In this document: positions 23,944 to 33,368 of the stretch, in pieces | Numbering within the stretch: position 1 is the first letter of the stretch | Layout of the letters: each line of letters begins with the position of its first letter | Origin: Thermincola carboxydiphila | Lineage (GTDB): Bacteria > Bacillota > Thermincolia > Thermincolales > UBA2595 | NCBI GenBank assembly: GCA_016841325.1 | Contig: JAENZJ010000019.1 | Span: 1-64,000, forward strand | Direction: 5' to 3' | Length of the DNA stretch: 64,000 bases | Translations under genes and position numbers: made by a program | Notes under the pieces: model-generated | Database searches by the model: none | What the model saw: the letters and a program-made list of their open reading frames with translations, nothing else | Told to the model about the DNA's origin: nothing

Positions 23944-26900
23944 ATGAATAAAAAAACAGGTATTATCCTTTTAACACTGATTCTGTTAGTATCTAGCATA
24001 TCTGTTTCTCCTGCTGCTGATACAGGTTTGGATAAAGGCAATGATAACCAGCAGTTGTCAGTTCTATCGTTTTTTAAGTTAATAACTAAACATTCCATCC
24101 ATGTATTCAAAAATATTGGTAAGAGTATTGACATTATTTTGGGTGGCCCATCCCTTCCGGGAGATCCGGCATTAAAACCAACCACTGTTAATTCAACTCC
24201 ACCTAAAAGGCAGGCTCCATCAGGTAATTCAAACACAATACCCGGACCGGAATTGACTTTTTCTGACCACGGAAAAACCTTTGATACTTCAAGTCCTTTG
24301 TTAAAGATAAATGTCAGTGCTTATACTGAGTTAAAAGAAGATGTCAAAATAAAAATCAACAAAAAGAATGTAAGTGGAGAGGTCCAATTTACAGATGGTA
24401 ACAAAAGGGCAACAATACTGGTCCGGCCTGAAGAATTAAATGACGGACTGAACGGTATTGAAGTCAAAGTAAAGGACATCTCCGGCAATCAATCAACCCG
24501 GGAATGGACTTTTAATATTTCGGAAAAACCTGTTATCATTGAGACCGTCCCTGCCGATGGGGGAACGATTGAAAGAAACGGGTCAATCACAATTAAACTT
24601 GCCGATAATGGAGGAATTGACCCGGACACAATCATATTAATGATTGACGGGATTCGTGTGGAACATTATTTTGACGAGACTACCGGCATTGTTTCCTGTG
24701 ATCTGAGCAATATTCAGTTTCCCCAACCTGCTGCAATGTTTGCTGTGCAGGCATCAGATTATCAACCCGTGGAAATTAACAGTTTATTGTATAGTACCAG
24801 TTCTCATACTGCCAGTATCACAGCTTCTGACCTGAATGGAAACATCCTGTCATCTTCATGGGGCTTTACTATCCTTTCTGCTGGGATGGGACCAAGCCTG
24901 AGCTTTAATTATGCCGGTGCTGACATTAACACAGGATCACCGGATTTATCAGTAACCGTGACATCAAACTCAGCAGAAAATATATCAAGTGCTTATGTAA
25001 TTAAAGTTGACGGTGTAATTGTGGATGCAGAACTCCGGTATAAAGGCCATTGGGAATCTGATTCCTGTTCCAGCTGGTGGGTAGTTGACAGCTATAAAGA
25101 GGCGACTATTATATACCAGGCCGCCGGTCTGAGCGATGGCCCACACACTATTGAAGTAACTGCCAAAGACAATGCAGGTAATATTACCACCCAATCATGG
25201 ACCTTTAATGTGGCCGAACTACCGGTCTTTTATAACAAGTATCCAACCAGAGTAACAAATGTTAACAATGCTGTTTCTGTCCAAATCAGTGACAACGACC
25301 CGGTGGATGCATCATCTATTGTATTAAAGGTAGATGGTTCTATAGTATCACACACATATGACAGCGCGGCAGGAAAAATAAGTTATCATCCGGAAACCCC
25401 GTTAGCTGACGGTTCCCATTCAGTCTGGGTTTCCGCAAAGGGGACCGGCAGCGGTGTTGCCGGTAGTACCAGCTGGAGCTATACAATTGAGACCTCAGGG
25501 CCGGAGTTAACTTTTGCCGGTGCCGGGACGACCTTTACCTCAAACTCGCCTAATCTGGTTGTTAATGCGAAAACCATTTACAATGATTTGGAAGAATACA
25601 GCATATTCAAAGTTGACGGTGTTGCCGTCTCAGCTGCTTTCAGTTTCCCTGGGCACTGGGAATCAGACAGCTGTAGTACCTGGTGGGTTGTTGACAGTTA
25701 CAGGGATGCAACATTAACTTATCAGGCTTCGGGACTGACGGACGGTACCCACACCCTGGAAGTCACCGCAAAAGATGTTGCCGGAAATATTACTGTTGAA
25801 GAATGGACATTTTTTGTAGACACTTCGGCCAGCCGTCCCGTGCGGTTCAGCACTACAAATTATACGGTTATGGAAGGTGATTCGGCTGTTATAACAGTTG
25901 AAAGGTCAGGTATCCTGACCACTTCGTCCACAGTCGTATTCAGTACTGCGGGCAATTCGGCTGTTGCGGCAGCAGACTACTCGCCATTGACACAAACAGT
26001 TTCCTTTGAGCCGGGAGAGACCACGAAAACTGTAATTGTCCCGACCATTGATGATAATTCATATGAAGGTCCGGAACGCTTTAAGGTTACCCTCAGCAGC
26101 CCGGGAGGTTGTATTTTGGGGAGTACTACCACAGCATTCATTAATATTTCAGACAATGATCCCATACCTGAGATATCATTTAGTACCGGGAGTTATACTG
26201 TCGATGAAGGGGATACGGTTACCGTTACCGTAGTCAGGTCAGGCGCGACAGGCGGCGCTTCTGCAGTAAATTATGCAACTTCTGAGGGTACTGCCAGTTT
26301 ATCTGATTTTGTGTCTTCAGCAGGAACTCTCAGTTTCGGACCGGGTGAGACTGTCAAAACATTTACGGTAACCATAAATACAGACATGGAAATAGAGGAG
26401 GACGAGGCACTTTACATCAATTTAAGTGACCCTGTTGATGCCGACCTGACCACACCAGCAGATGCGGTTTTAACTATTGTTGATACAACACCACTGCCCG
26501 TAATTGAACTGGACAGCATTACTTACAGTATGAATGAAGGGGGCAGTGTTAATATCACGCTTTCTCGCTCAGCCTTGGGGACTGTTTCAACTGTAAATTA
26601 TATTACGTCTGATGTGACAGCTGCCGGCGGAACTGATTATACTGCCGCTTCCGGGACAGTTGTTTTTGCAACGGGTGAATTAAGTAAAACTATTACATTG
26701 ACATCAATTGATGACACCACCTTTGAATCTGACGAAAGTTTCAGTTTAGCATTAAGTAACCCCACCGCTGCAGAACTTGGAGATAATACAAATACGGAGA
26801 TTAACATAATTGAAAACGATGCCCCGCCTATTATTGAGTTTGTTTCGGCAGCATACAGTGTGGCCGAGGATGCAGGCAGTGTTACTGTTACCGTCCGGAG

Positions 26901-29433
26901 GTCCACAGATGCTGCTGTACCGTCAACCGCAGCTTATGCGACCACTGACGGGACGGCAGAAGCAGGCTCTGATTTCGCCAGCTGGTCGGGAACTGTTACA
27001 TTTAATCCGGGTGAACTGGAAAAAAGCTTCGACATTGCTATACTTAATGATGCTTTTTATGAGTATGATGAGACCTTCTATATTGGCTTAAGTAATCCAA
27101 CAATGGCAGCTTTGGGCAGCCAGAGTAATACAGAAATTACTATAACTGATGATGACCCGGTGCCGGTAATTGAATTTGTATCATCACCGTATATGGTAAG
27201 CGAGGGGGATATTGCAGTAATAACCCTTGCCAGGTCAGGCGGTGACAGTATAACCTCAACGGTTGAGTATGCAACGGCTGACGGAACAGCAAATGCCTCG
27301 ACAGATTATACCCCGGTATCAGGCACAGTAACATTTGCTCCGGGTGAAAACGTTAAGACTATTAACATATCTGCCACAGAGGATATCTCCTTTGAAATTG
27401 ATGAAACCATTACTGTTAATCTGAGTAGTCCGGTTGACTGCCAGTTGCCGGATAGCCCGGTTACAAATGTGACTATCTTAAATGATGATACACCACCGGA
27501 TATTTACTTTATGGTCAACTCCGTCACGGCTGAAGAAGGAGAGGGGGCCACAGTTACCGTTATCAGGTCCGGTGATGCTGACTGTGTTTCCTCAATAAAT
27601 TATACATTATCTGACAATACAGCCACCGGTGGCAATGATTATGTTTTGTCTGCAGGGACGGTTACCTTTTCTGCCGGTGAGACCAGCAAAACCTTTACAG
27701 TAAATTTGCTGGAAGACAGTATATACGAAGGAACTGAGTCACTTACTGTCAATCTGCAAAACCCGGTAAATGCTGATTTGGGGTCGCCTTCAGCATTGGA
27801 ATTAAAGATATCAGATAATGACCCGGCACCTGTTTTGGAGTTTAATGCAGCTTCTTATTTTGTTGATGAATCGGCAGGCATAATAACAGTTCAGGTGAAT
27901 AAAACCGGTAATACCGCTGTAGAGGCAACAGCGGAGTATGCAACAGGTGATAATACTGCCGGTGCCGGCACTGACTATACTGCAGTTTCCGGAACACTGA
28001 CTTTTGCTCCGGCAGAAACAAGTAAAACTATTACTATTGAAATCCTTGATGATGCCGTGTTCGAGCCTGACGAGAGCTTTATAATCAGCTTAAATGACCC
28101 AATTAATGCGGTGACGGGCATCCGGTCAGACACAGTGGTAACTGTTGCCGACAATGACCCGGTACCCTTTGTGCAGTTTGACTCAGGTACATTCAGTGTT
28201 AATGAGGGTGGTACCGGGACAATCACTGTCAAGCGCACCGGAGACATCAGTAATCCGTCATCCGCAGACTACTATATATCAGACGGTTCGGCTGCTGCAG
28301 GGGAAGACTACGTATCAGCCGCAGGGATACTTAACTTTGCTGCAGGTGAAGGGTTAAAAACCTTCACCATAGACACAATTGATGATTTCCTGTATGAAGG
28401 TGATGAGGATTTAACTTTAACCCTGAGCAATCCCAGTAATGCAGTTCTGGGGTCACAGGAAAGGGCAGAACTGATTATTGTTGATGATGATCCGCCACCC
28501 GTGATAGAATTTACAGTGACTCTTAGCAATATTGAAGAAGGTTCTTCGGCAGCTATCACAGTGCAGAGAACCGGTTCATTAGGCGGTACATCGTCAGTTG
28601 ATTACTTCTCCGGTGACATTACCGCTGTTGAAGGGCAGGATTATACTCCTGTAAACGGCAGAATAACATTTGCCCCGGGAGAAAGTACCAAGGTAATTAG
28701 TGTTAATATCCTCGATGACAGTTTATATGAAAATGATGAAACCTTTAATATTACTCTGTCTCACATAACCGGAGCTCATTTGGGTCCAAATGATGTGACC
28801 CGGGTCATAATAAATGATAATGAATTATCACTTATTGCCTTCTCACCAGGTTTATTTGAGGTTGCCGAAGGGGACAGCGTTACCGTTACGGTAGCAAGAA
28901 CAGGGGATACCGCTAACATTGCTGTGGTGAGTTATGCTGCTACAGGCGCGGGGACAGCACAAGCCGGTTTTGATTATACACCTGTTTCAGGGACCCTGAC
29001 CTTCAACCCCGGTGAAACAGCTAAAACGTTCTCTGTCAGTACTATCCACGATAATATAGCTGAATATAATGAACGTATCAACATAGAACTGCAAAGCTGC
29101 ACCGGAAGCACATTGGAAGGTTTAGGAGCCCAAAAGCTGACCACTGTTACCATCCTTGATGATGACACCCCTTCCGGAGACATAGTGGAGCTGGAGTTCA
29201 GTTCACCATACTTTGTTGCAGTACCACTGGGAACAACCACAGAAACCTACCTGTACGGAATAAGCAATGATGGAGAGCGGACTGATGTTACCCAAATATC
29301 AACATGGAACTCATCAAATCCTGAGGTGGCAACTGTGAATACAGGCAGAATAACCGGCCGTGGAGTCGGGACCACTGTAGTAAGCGCAAAATACAATAGC
29401 CTTGTAAAGGAGATTACTGTAGTGGTCAGATAG
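23944..29433 (+). CDS. Giant secreted Calx-beta repeat protein
   Basis: 1829 residues. A signal peptide (KKTGIILLTLILLVSSISVSPAA) is followed by Ig-like domains to about residue 630, including two near-identical modules with HWESDSC-S/T-WWVVDSY. Ten Calx-beta domains follow (residues ~632-1745), each with a start like VIEFxxxxYxVxEGDxxVTVxRSG, a middle DYTxxSGTxTFxPGE, and an acidic end LSNPxxAxLG...DNDP. Calx-beta domains bind calcium and build extended rods. The last ~80 residues form a bacterial Ig-like (Big_2) domain (NPEVATVNTGRITGRGVGTTVVSA). No LPxTG, SLH or membrane anchor is visible, so it is secreted or non-covalently held. ATG with GGGAGGG upstream. A surface adhesin is likely. Confidence 0.9.
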   Translation: MNKKTGIILLTLILLVSSISVSPAADTGLDKGNDNQQLSVLSFFKLITKHSIHVFKNIGKSIDIILGGPSLPGDPALKPTTVNSTPPKRQAPSGNSNTIPGPELTFSDHGKTFDTSSPLLKINVSAYTELKEDVKIKINKKNVSGEVQFTDGNKRATILVRPEELNDGLNGIEVKVKDISGNQSTREWTFNISEKPVIIETVPADGGTIERNGSITIKLADNGGIDPDTIILMIDGIRVEHYFDETTGIVSCDLSNIQFPQPAAMFAVQASDYQPVEINSLLYSTSSHTASITASDLNGNILSSSWGFTILSAGMGPSLSFNYAGADINTGSPDLSVTVTSNSAENISSAYVIKVDGVIVDAELRYKGHWESDSCSSWWVVDSYKEATIIYQAAGLSDGPHTIEVTAKDNAGNITTQSWTFNVAELPVFYNKYPTRVTNVNNAVSVQISDNDPVDASSIVLKVDGSIVSHTYDSAAGKISYHPETPLADGSHSVWVSAKGTGSGVAGSTSWSYTIETSGPELTFAGAGTTFTSNSPNLVVNAKTIYNDLEEYSIFKVDGVAVSAAFSFPGHWESDSCSTWWVVDSYRDATLTYQASGLTDGTHTLEVTAKDVAGNITVEEWTFFVDTSASRPVRFSTTNYTVMEGDSAVITVERSGILTTSSTVVFSTAGNSAVAAADYSPLTQTVSFEPGETTKTVIVPTIDDNSYEGPERFKVTLSSPGGCILGSTTTAFINISDNDPIPEISFSTGSYTVDEGDTVTVTVVRSGATGGASAVNYATSEGTASLSDFVSSAGTLSFGPGETVKTFTVTINTDMEIEEDEALYINLSDPVDADLTTPADAVLTIVDTTPLPVIELDSITYSMNEGGSVNITLSRSALGTVSTVNYITSDVTAAGGTDYTAASGTVVFATGELSKTITLTSIDDTTFESDESFSLALSNPTAAELGDNTNTEINIIENDAPPIIEFVSAAYSVAEDAGSVTVTVRRSTDAAVPSTAAYATTDGTAEAGSDFASWSGTVTFNPGELEKSFDIAILNDAFYEYDETFYIGLSNPTMAALGSQSNTEITITDDDPVPVIEFVSSPYMVSEGDIAVITLARSGGDSITSTVEYATADGTANASTDYTPVSGTVTFAPGENVKTINISATEDISFEIDETITVNLSSPVDCQLPDSPVTNVTILNDDTPPDIYFMVNSVTAEEGEGATVTVIRSGDADCVSSINYTLSDNTATGGNDYVLSAGTVTFSAGETSKTFTVNLLEDSIYEGTESLTVNLQNPVNADLGSPSALELKISDNDPAPVLEFNAASYFVDESAGIITVQVNKTGNTAVEATAEYATGDNTAGAGTDYTAVSGTLTFAPAETSKTITIEILDDAVFEPDESFIISLNDPINAVTGIRSDTVVTVADNDPVPFVQFDSGTFSVNEGGTGTITVKRTGDISNPSSADYYISDGSAAAGEDYVSAAGILNFAAGEGLKTFTIDTIDDFLYEGDEDLTLTLSNPSNAVLGSQERAELIIVDDDPPPVIEFTVTLSNIEEGSSAAITVQRTGSLGGTSSVDYFSGDITAVEGQDYTPVNGRITFAPGESTKVISVNILDDSLYENDETFNITLSHITGAHLGPNDVTRVIINDNELSLIAFSPGLFEVAEGDSVTVTVARTGDTANIAVVSYAATGAGTAQAGFDYTPVSGTLTFNPGETAKTFSVSTIHDNIAEYNERINIELQSCTGSTLEGLGAQKLTTVTILDDDTPSGDIVELEFSSPYFVAVPLGTTTETYLYGISNDGERTDVTQISTWNSSNPEVATVNTGRITGRGVGTTVVSAKYNSLVKEITVVVR

Positions 29434-29479
29434 GTACTTTACCTGAGAGGCTTATTGCATCCAGCCCGGGATTAACAAT

Positions 29480-30649
29480 TTAACGAGCCCTGATTCCAAT
29501 TAACCTGCTTAAGATAAAAGCAATAGGAGCAGCGCTGATGCTTAGTAAAGCTCCCATTTTTGCGGCACTCTGCAGGTATGTATCCGTAAAGGCGGCTCCA
29601 GAAATGAGGAGGGCTACTGTTAGTCCCATTGCAGCAATTAAACCAGCCATTATAAGGTCTTTTTTTTGCATACCGGAGGGCAGGGGAAATCCTAAAATAT
29701 TTGCAATAGATGAAAACATACTGATTCCTATTGTTTTTCCCATCAGCAGACTAAAGAGTACCAGCCACGTTACCGTATCAAATAAAAACAAATTTATACC
29801 AGCATTGGTTAAGCCAAACATAAACAATCCGAAATCAACCAGGACATCCCATTGATGTTTAAATCGTTCCAAAGTCGATCGGGAAATATGCTTTAACAAA
29901 GGTTGGCTGCAATTACTGGGATGTGGCAAAAAAGGTATGATGAAAAATAATGCTAACGAAGGATGGAGGTATGCATGGTATAATCCGATCCAGCTTACTA
30001 CACCGGCAGTTAAAACATAAACCCAATAATTTTGAACCCTTATTTTTCTCAAAAAGAATGCTATTCCCATAGCAGCAGGTATTAACAGGAGATATACCGG
30101 TTGCACCGGATGCAGCGGTTCAGGATAAAATACTGAAATTATAAACAGGCCTATTATATCATCTGCGACTGTTAACAGAAGCAAAAACTTTACTGCTGAA
30201 TGAGTTGCTCCGAAGATTAATTTGGCTGCAAGCCAGGCCAATGCAATGTCTGTAGCTGTAGGAATACCCCAACCCCTAAGTAGATCCGGTGACCCAAATA
30301 AGCTGTTAAAAACAAGAAAAAAAATAATCGGGCCAATCACCCCGCCAAGAGACCCAATCAAAGGGTTAATTGCCTTCCTGACGGGATTAAGAGGTCCTCC
30401 CGGCATTAGGCTCTGAACCAGTTCAGCACCTGCCAAGCCAAAGAAAAAAGCCATAAATATGTCATTAACAAAAAAATAAAGATTATGGCCCATTATCAAA
30501 TCTGATTTAATAAATATATTATAGCTTCGGGGTGCTGTATTTGCCCAGATCAATGCAGTGATGACACCCATTATCAGTGGCACAGAAAACTTCCTAAGGA
30601 AGTTGATCGTTTTATAAAGGTTATTCTTTTTTCTTTTAATCCCAAACAT
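29480..30649 (-). CDS. nhaA: Na+/H+ antiporter NhaA family
   Basis: 389 residues, about 11-12 membrane helices. Core motifs are present: FFFGLAGAELVQ (family: GLEIKRE, here changed), GWGIPTATDIALAWLA, and LLTVADDIIGLFIISVFY with the paired aspartates that carry the ions. The loop after helix II lacks the usual Glu-Lys-Arg pH sensor sequence, so regulation may differ. It exchanges sodium for protons across the membrane. The gene stands alone; ATG with a weak upstream site. Confidence 0.88.
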   Translation of the reverse strand: MFGIKRKKNNLYKTINFLRKFSVPLIMGVITALIWANTAPRSYNIFIKSDLIMGHNLYFFVNDIFMAFFFGLAGAELVQSLMPGGPLNPVRKAINPLIGSLGGVIGPIIFFLVFNSLFGSPDLLRGWGIPTATDIALAWLAAKLIFGATHSAVKFLLLLTVADDIIGLFIISVFYPEPLHPVQPVYLLLIPAAMGIAFFLRKIRVQNYWVYVLTAGVVSWIGLYHAYLHPSLALFFIIPFLPHPSNCSQPLLKHISRSTLERFKHQWDVLVDFGLFMFGLTNAGINLFLFDTVTWLVLFSLLMGKTIGISMFSSIANILGFPLPSGMQKKDLIMAGLIAAMGLTVALLISGAAFTDTYLQSAAKMGALLSISAAPIAFILSRLIGIRAR

Positions 30650-30919
30650 AACTTAATTTATTATTACAGAGCCATTTTTATGACAAACTGCGCCAGTTTA
30701 AACATATCATGGATAATATGGCACATTCCGTATTTAAATGAGAAAATGACTACAAACCGCGAAAATAAGGGTTTTCTCCTAGATGGGGAAAATGACAGGA
30801 TGCTGGCACTGGCTTTTTGGTCCGAGAAATTGGATGGCCGGTTTTTAGAGGCCCATGCACCAATAAATTCTAGGCATATGTTATTATTTCAGGCTGATAA
30901 TAATCATTGAGGTGATAAC

Positions 30920-31069
30920 ATGAAAAACAAAACGGACATTTTGCATACAAAAAACCAGAGAAACCAAAGTTTATTTAATTTAGATGATAATATCATAGAA
31001 ACAGGTCCAGAACCAAAACTGGGTGACGAACATTATAAAGACGAAGATGGTCGTGATTATGCAGGTTAA
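30920..31069 (+). CDS. Small hydrophilic protein, 49 aa
   Basis: A short open frame with ATG after GAGGTG at six bases' spacing. The product is charged and polar (ends GDEHYKDEDGRDYAG). I do not recognise it. A hydrophobic small protein frame overlaps its 3' end. Together they are the only supportable coding signals in the 30650-31486 gap. Confidence 0.4.
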   Translation: MKNKTDILHTKNQRNQSLFNLDDNIIETGPEPKLGDEHYKDEDGRDYAG

Positions 31070-31220
31070 CAACAAAAACATCCCAGAACAACTATTGGGC
31101 TCTGGGATAATTTCTTTCTCTCTGCTAGTTTACATAATTATTATTATAGGAAGTTATCAAAATATTAAATTAGATGTACCTTCTAGAAACAACCATTCTG
31201 ACCCGGTTTTCCTCTTTTAA
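31059..31220 (+). CDS. Possible small single-pass membrane protein
   Basis: 53 residues from ATG 31059, overlapping the end of the preceding small gene in another frame. One clear helix, SFSLLVYIIIIIGSY, lies at residues 17-31. An earlier ATG at 31047 is possible. The ribosome-binding site is weak, so expression would rely on coupling. The frame ends just before an intrinsic terminator, which supports transcription through here. Confidence 0.3.
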   Translation: MQVNNKNIPEQLLGSGIISFSLLVYIIIIIGSYQNIKLDVPSRNNHSDPVFLF

Positions 31221-31249
31221 AGACCTGTATTTTTTCTCTGGTCTTTTTT
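31219..31249 (+). terminator. Intrinsic terminator
   Basis: AAAGACC (31219-31225) pairs with GGTCTTT (31240-31246), followed by further T residues. It ends the small plus-strand unit at 30920-31220. Confidence 0.65.
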
Positions 31250-31486
31250 CCTTCACTTGAGCATTATATATTGAAGTGGCCTAATTCTGGCAGAGTATAT
31301 TCTGTCTCTTATGTATTCTCTTGTATTCTCTGAAAATCTATTGATTTCTCTGAAAAAACGAAGCCTCAGATTGCCCTGTAGGCCGTCATAACAAGCTGCT
31401 TAAGGTATTTATACCCGCCAGTTTTCCTGATTGTACTTAATGACACAAAAAATGAAGGTTCAATATATATAACCTTCATTTAACAT

Positions 31487-31696
31487 TTATTTTTGTTTAA
31501 AAATTTTTGTATCAATTATTTTTAATTTTCTCCTGAGGTCTTCGGCAATAATAACATCATCGATTTCGCGAAAGATTGCTCCGAAATCTATACATTTAGC
31601 GCAATTATCACATATCTTATTAGGATCAAGATCACACGTATGACACTCCAGGCAGTTATCACAGATCTTGTTTTCTTCCAGCATACATTTTTTCAT
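31487..31696 (-). CDS. Small cysteine-rich protein
   Basis: 69 residues with two repeated cysteine groups: ICDNCLECHTCDLDP and KICDNCAKCIDF, eight cysteines in CxxCxxC spacing, before a charged tail. This resembles small metal- or iron-sulfur-binding proteins found beside metabolic genes in Clostridia; I do not know a function. ATG 31696 is chosen since GTGGGG precedes it and the cysteine repeat starts just after; a longer frame to 31762 adds unrelated residues. No neighbours share its direction closely; the malic-enzyme gene starts 1.6 kb upstream on the same strand. Confidence 0.65.
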   Translation of the reverse strand: MKKCMLEENKICDNCLECHTCDLDPNKICDNCAKCIDFGAIFREIDDVIIAEDLRRKLKIIDTKIFKQK

Positions 31697-31827
31697 GATG
31701 CCCCACTTCCTTTTGCTCACTGAGTCAAAGGAACTGCCCATAAATGCTAGTTTACATAACATAAAACAGAGGGGGCACTAAGATAATAAAATTGCCTGAA
31801 CAGCAAAATTATTACCATTCCTTTGAT

Positions 31828-31974
31828 CTAATGAAAAATTAATGTTGCTATTGTGGTTAGCAGCGCCAACAGAAATGTTGACATGCGCGCCGCTTGGACT
31901 GCTTTCAGTTCATGACCAGTTATTGCGAATGAGTCAGTGTTCGGTAGAACGTTGGATTCTGACAATGGTTGCAT
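31828..31974 (-). CDS. Possible small tail-anchored protein, 48 aa
   Basis: A short frame with ATG 31974 and stop 31828-31830. The last 18 residues are a hydrophobic helix (MSTFLLALLTTIATLIF). The upstream GGGTCGAG is a weak ribosome-binding site. This is the only coding hint in the 395-base gap 31763-32157, which otherwise shows nothing; it could be chance. Confidence 0.22.
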   Translation of the reverse strand: MQPLSESNVLPNTDSFAITGHELKAVQAARMSTFLLALLTTIATLIFH

Positions 31975-32157
31975 GTGTCTCGACCCACTTTCGGCTCGTA
32001 ATTCTTATAAAGTTGTTCTAACTACATTTTAATATAGTGAGCAAAACTGGGCATTATTATTCTGCCCAATAGGAAAAACTCGTTATTTAACGGTTAACTG
32101 GTAAATTAAATGGTTATTTTGTGTACAAAATAGCAATTCAAAGAACACTTATTCATA

Positions 32158-33348
32158 TTAATATTCGGGAACAGTCTTAATACCCGCAACCCCCTCTATA
32201 ATGGCAGTTTTTGCCACTTCTCTGGCAACAGCAGAGGCCACTTTGTCATTAAACGGGTCTGGAACAATATAGTCAGGATTAAGCTCTGCAGAGGTAACCA
32301 GACCTGATATGGCACTGGAGGCTGCCATTTTCATACCTTCAGATATTAACCTTGCGCGTACATCAAGTGCTCCTCTGAATATTCCCGGAAAAGCCAATAC
32401 ATTATTAATCTGGTTTGGAAAATCAGATCTTCCTGTTGCAATTATGTAAGCACCGGCTTTTTTGGCTTCAGTGGGCATAATTTCAGGAACAGGGTTTGCC
32501 ATGGCAAATATAATTGGTTTCTCTGCCATAGACTTAATATGCTCACACTTTAGTGCACCGGGCCCCGAAACCCCGATAAAAACATCAGCTCCACTAAGCG
32601 CATCCTTAAGAGTTCCGGAAATGTTCTCTTTATTGGTTATAATGGAAATATCTTTTTGGGCCTTATTTAGCCAATCAGCATCCTGTTGAACTATTCCTTT
32701 AAGATCACACATAATGATGTTGGTTATGCCAGCATTCAGTAGTAATCTGGCAATTGCTATTCCTGCTGACCCAGTACCGTTTATAACCACCTTAACGGAA
32801 TCTTTACTCTTTCCAGTAAGTTTAAGGGCATTAAGAAGTCCTGCCAGGACAACAATAGCAGTACCATGCTGGTCATCATGGAAGACCGGGATATTTAATA
32901 ATTCTCTTAAACGCGATTCTATTTCAAAACATTTTGGAGCTGCTATATCTTCAAGGTTAATCCCGCCAAAGGTCGGCTCCAGATATTTTATTAGACTTAC
33001 TATTTCATCAGTATTTTTTGTTGCGATACAGATTGGGAAGGCATCAACTCCTGCAAACTGCTTAAACAAAATAGCTTTTCCTTCCATTACCGGAAGGGCA
33101 GCTTCAGGACCGATGTCTCCGAGTCCGAGAACCGCTGTCCCATCAGAAACAACGGCCACAGTATTCCACTTGGAAGTATAATTATAGACAGCCTCCCTGT
33201 CCTTAGCAATTTCTTTACAAGCTTCTGCAACACCGGGGGTATATGCAAGACTGAGACTGTGCTTGTCATTAACAGGCACTTTACTGCATACCTCGAGTTT
33301 ACCCCTGTGTTTTAAGTGAAATAAAAGGGCTTCATTTTGGGTTGCCAA
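32158..33348 (-). CDS. NAD(P)-dependent malic enzyme
   Basis: 396 residues, the short bacterial form. Visible: SLAYTPGVAEACKEIAKD with the catalytic Tyr, GLGDIGPEAALPVMEGKAILFKQFAGVDAFPI with the catalytic Lys, NLEDIAAPKCFEIE with metal-binding acids, FHDDQHGTAIV, and the Rossmann loop NGTGSAGIAIARLL. It decarboxylates malate to pyruvate with NAD(P)+. TTG start with AAGGAGG upstream. The gene is directly downstream (20 bases) of a predicted sensory regulator on the same strand, so that regulator likely controls it. Confidence 0.93.
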   Translation of the reverse strand: MATQNEALLFHLKHRGKLEVCSKVPVNDKHSLSLAYTPGVAEACKEIAKDREAVYNYTSKWNTVAVVSDGTAVLGLGDIGPEAALPVMEGKAILFKQFAGVDAFPICIATKNTDEIVSLIKYLEPTFGGINLEDIAAPKCFEIESRLRELLNIPVFHDDQHGTAIVVLAGLLNALKLTGKSKDSVKVVINGTGSAGIAIARLLLNAGITNIIMCDLKGIVQQDADWLNKAQKDISIITNKENISGTLKDALSGADVFIGVSGPGALKCEHIKSMAEKPIIFAMANPVPEIMPTEAKKAGAYIIATGRSDFPNQINNVLAFPGIFRGALDVRARLISEGMKMAASSAISGLVTSAELNPDYIVPDPFNDKVASAVAREVAKTAIIEGVAGIKTVPEY

Positions 33349-33368
33349 ATTATGTCCTCCTTGATGTC

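Noticed and set aside
24985-25194. Minus-strand frames inside the Calx-beta gene and similar ones throughout the repair operon
   Set aside because: They are shadows of strong genes on the other strand, without start signals or family features.
30680-30910. 76-codon plus-strand frame after nhaA
   Set aside because: No ribosome-binding site, no family match and irregular composition; the better signal is the small gene at 30920.
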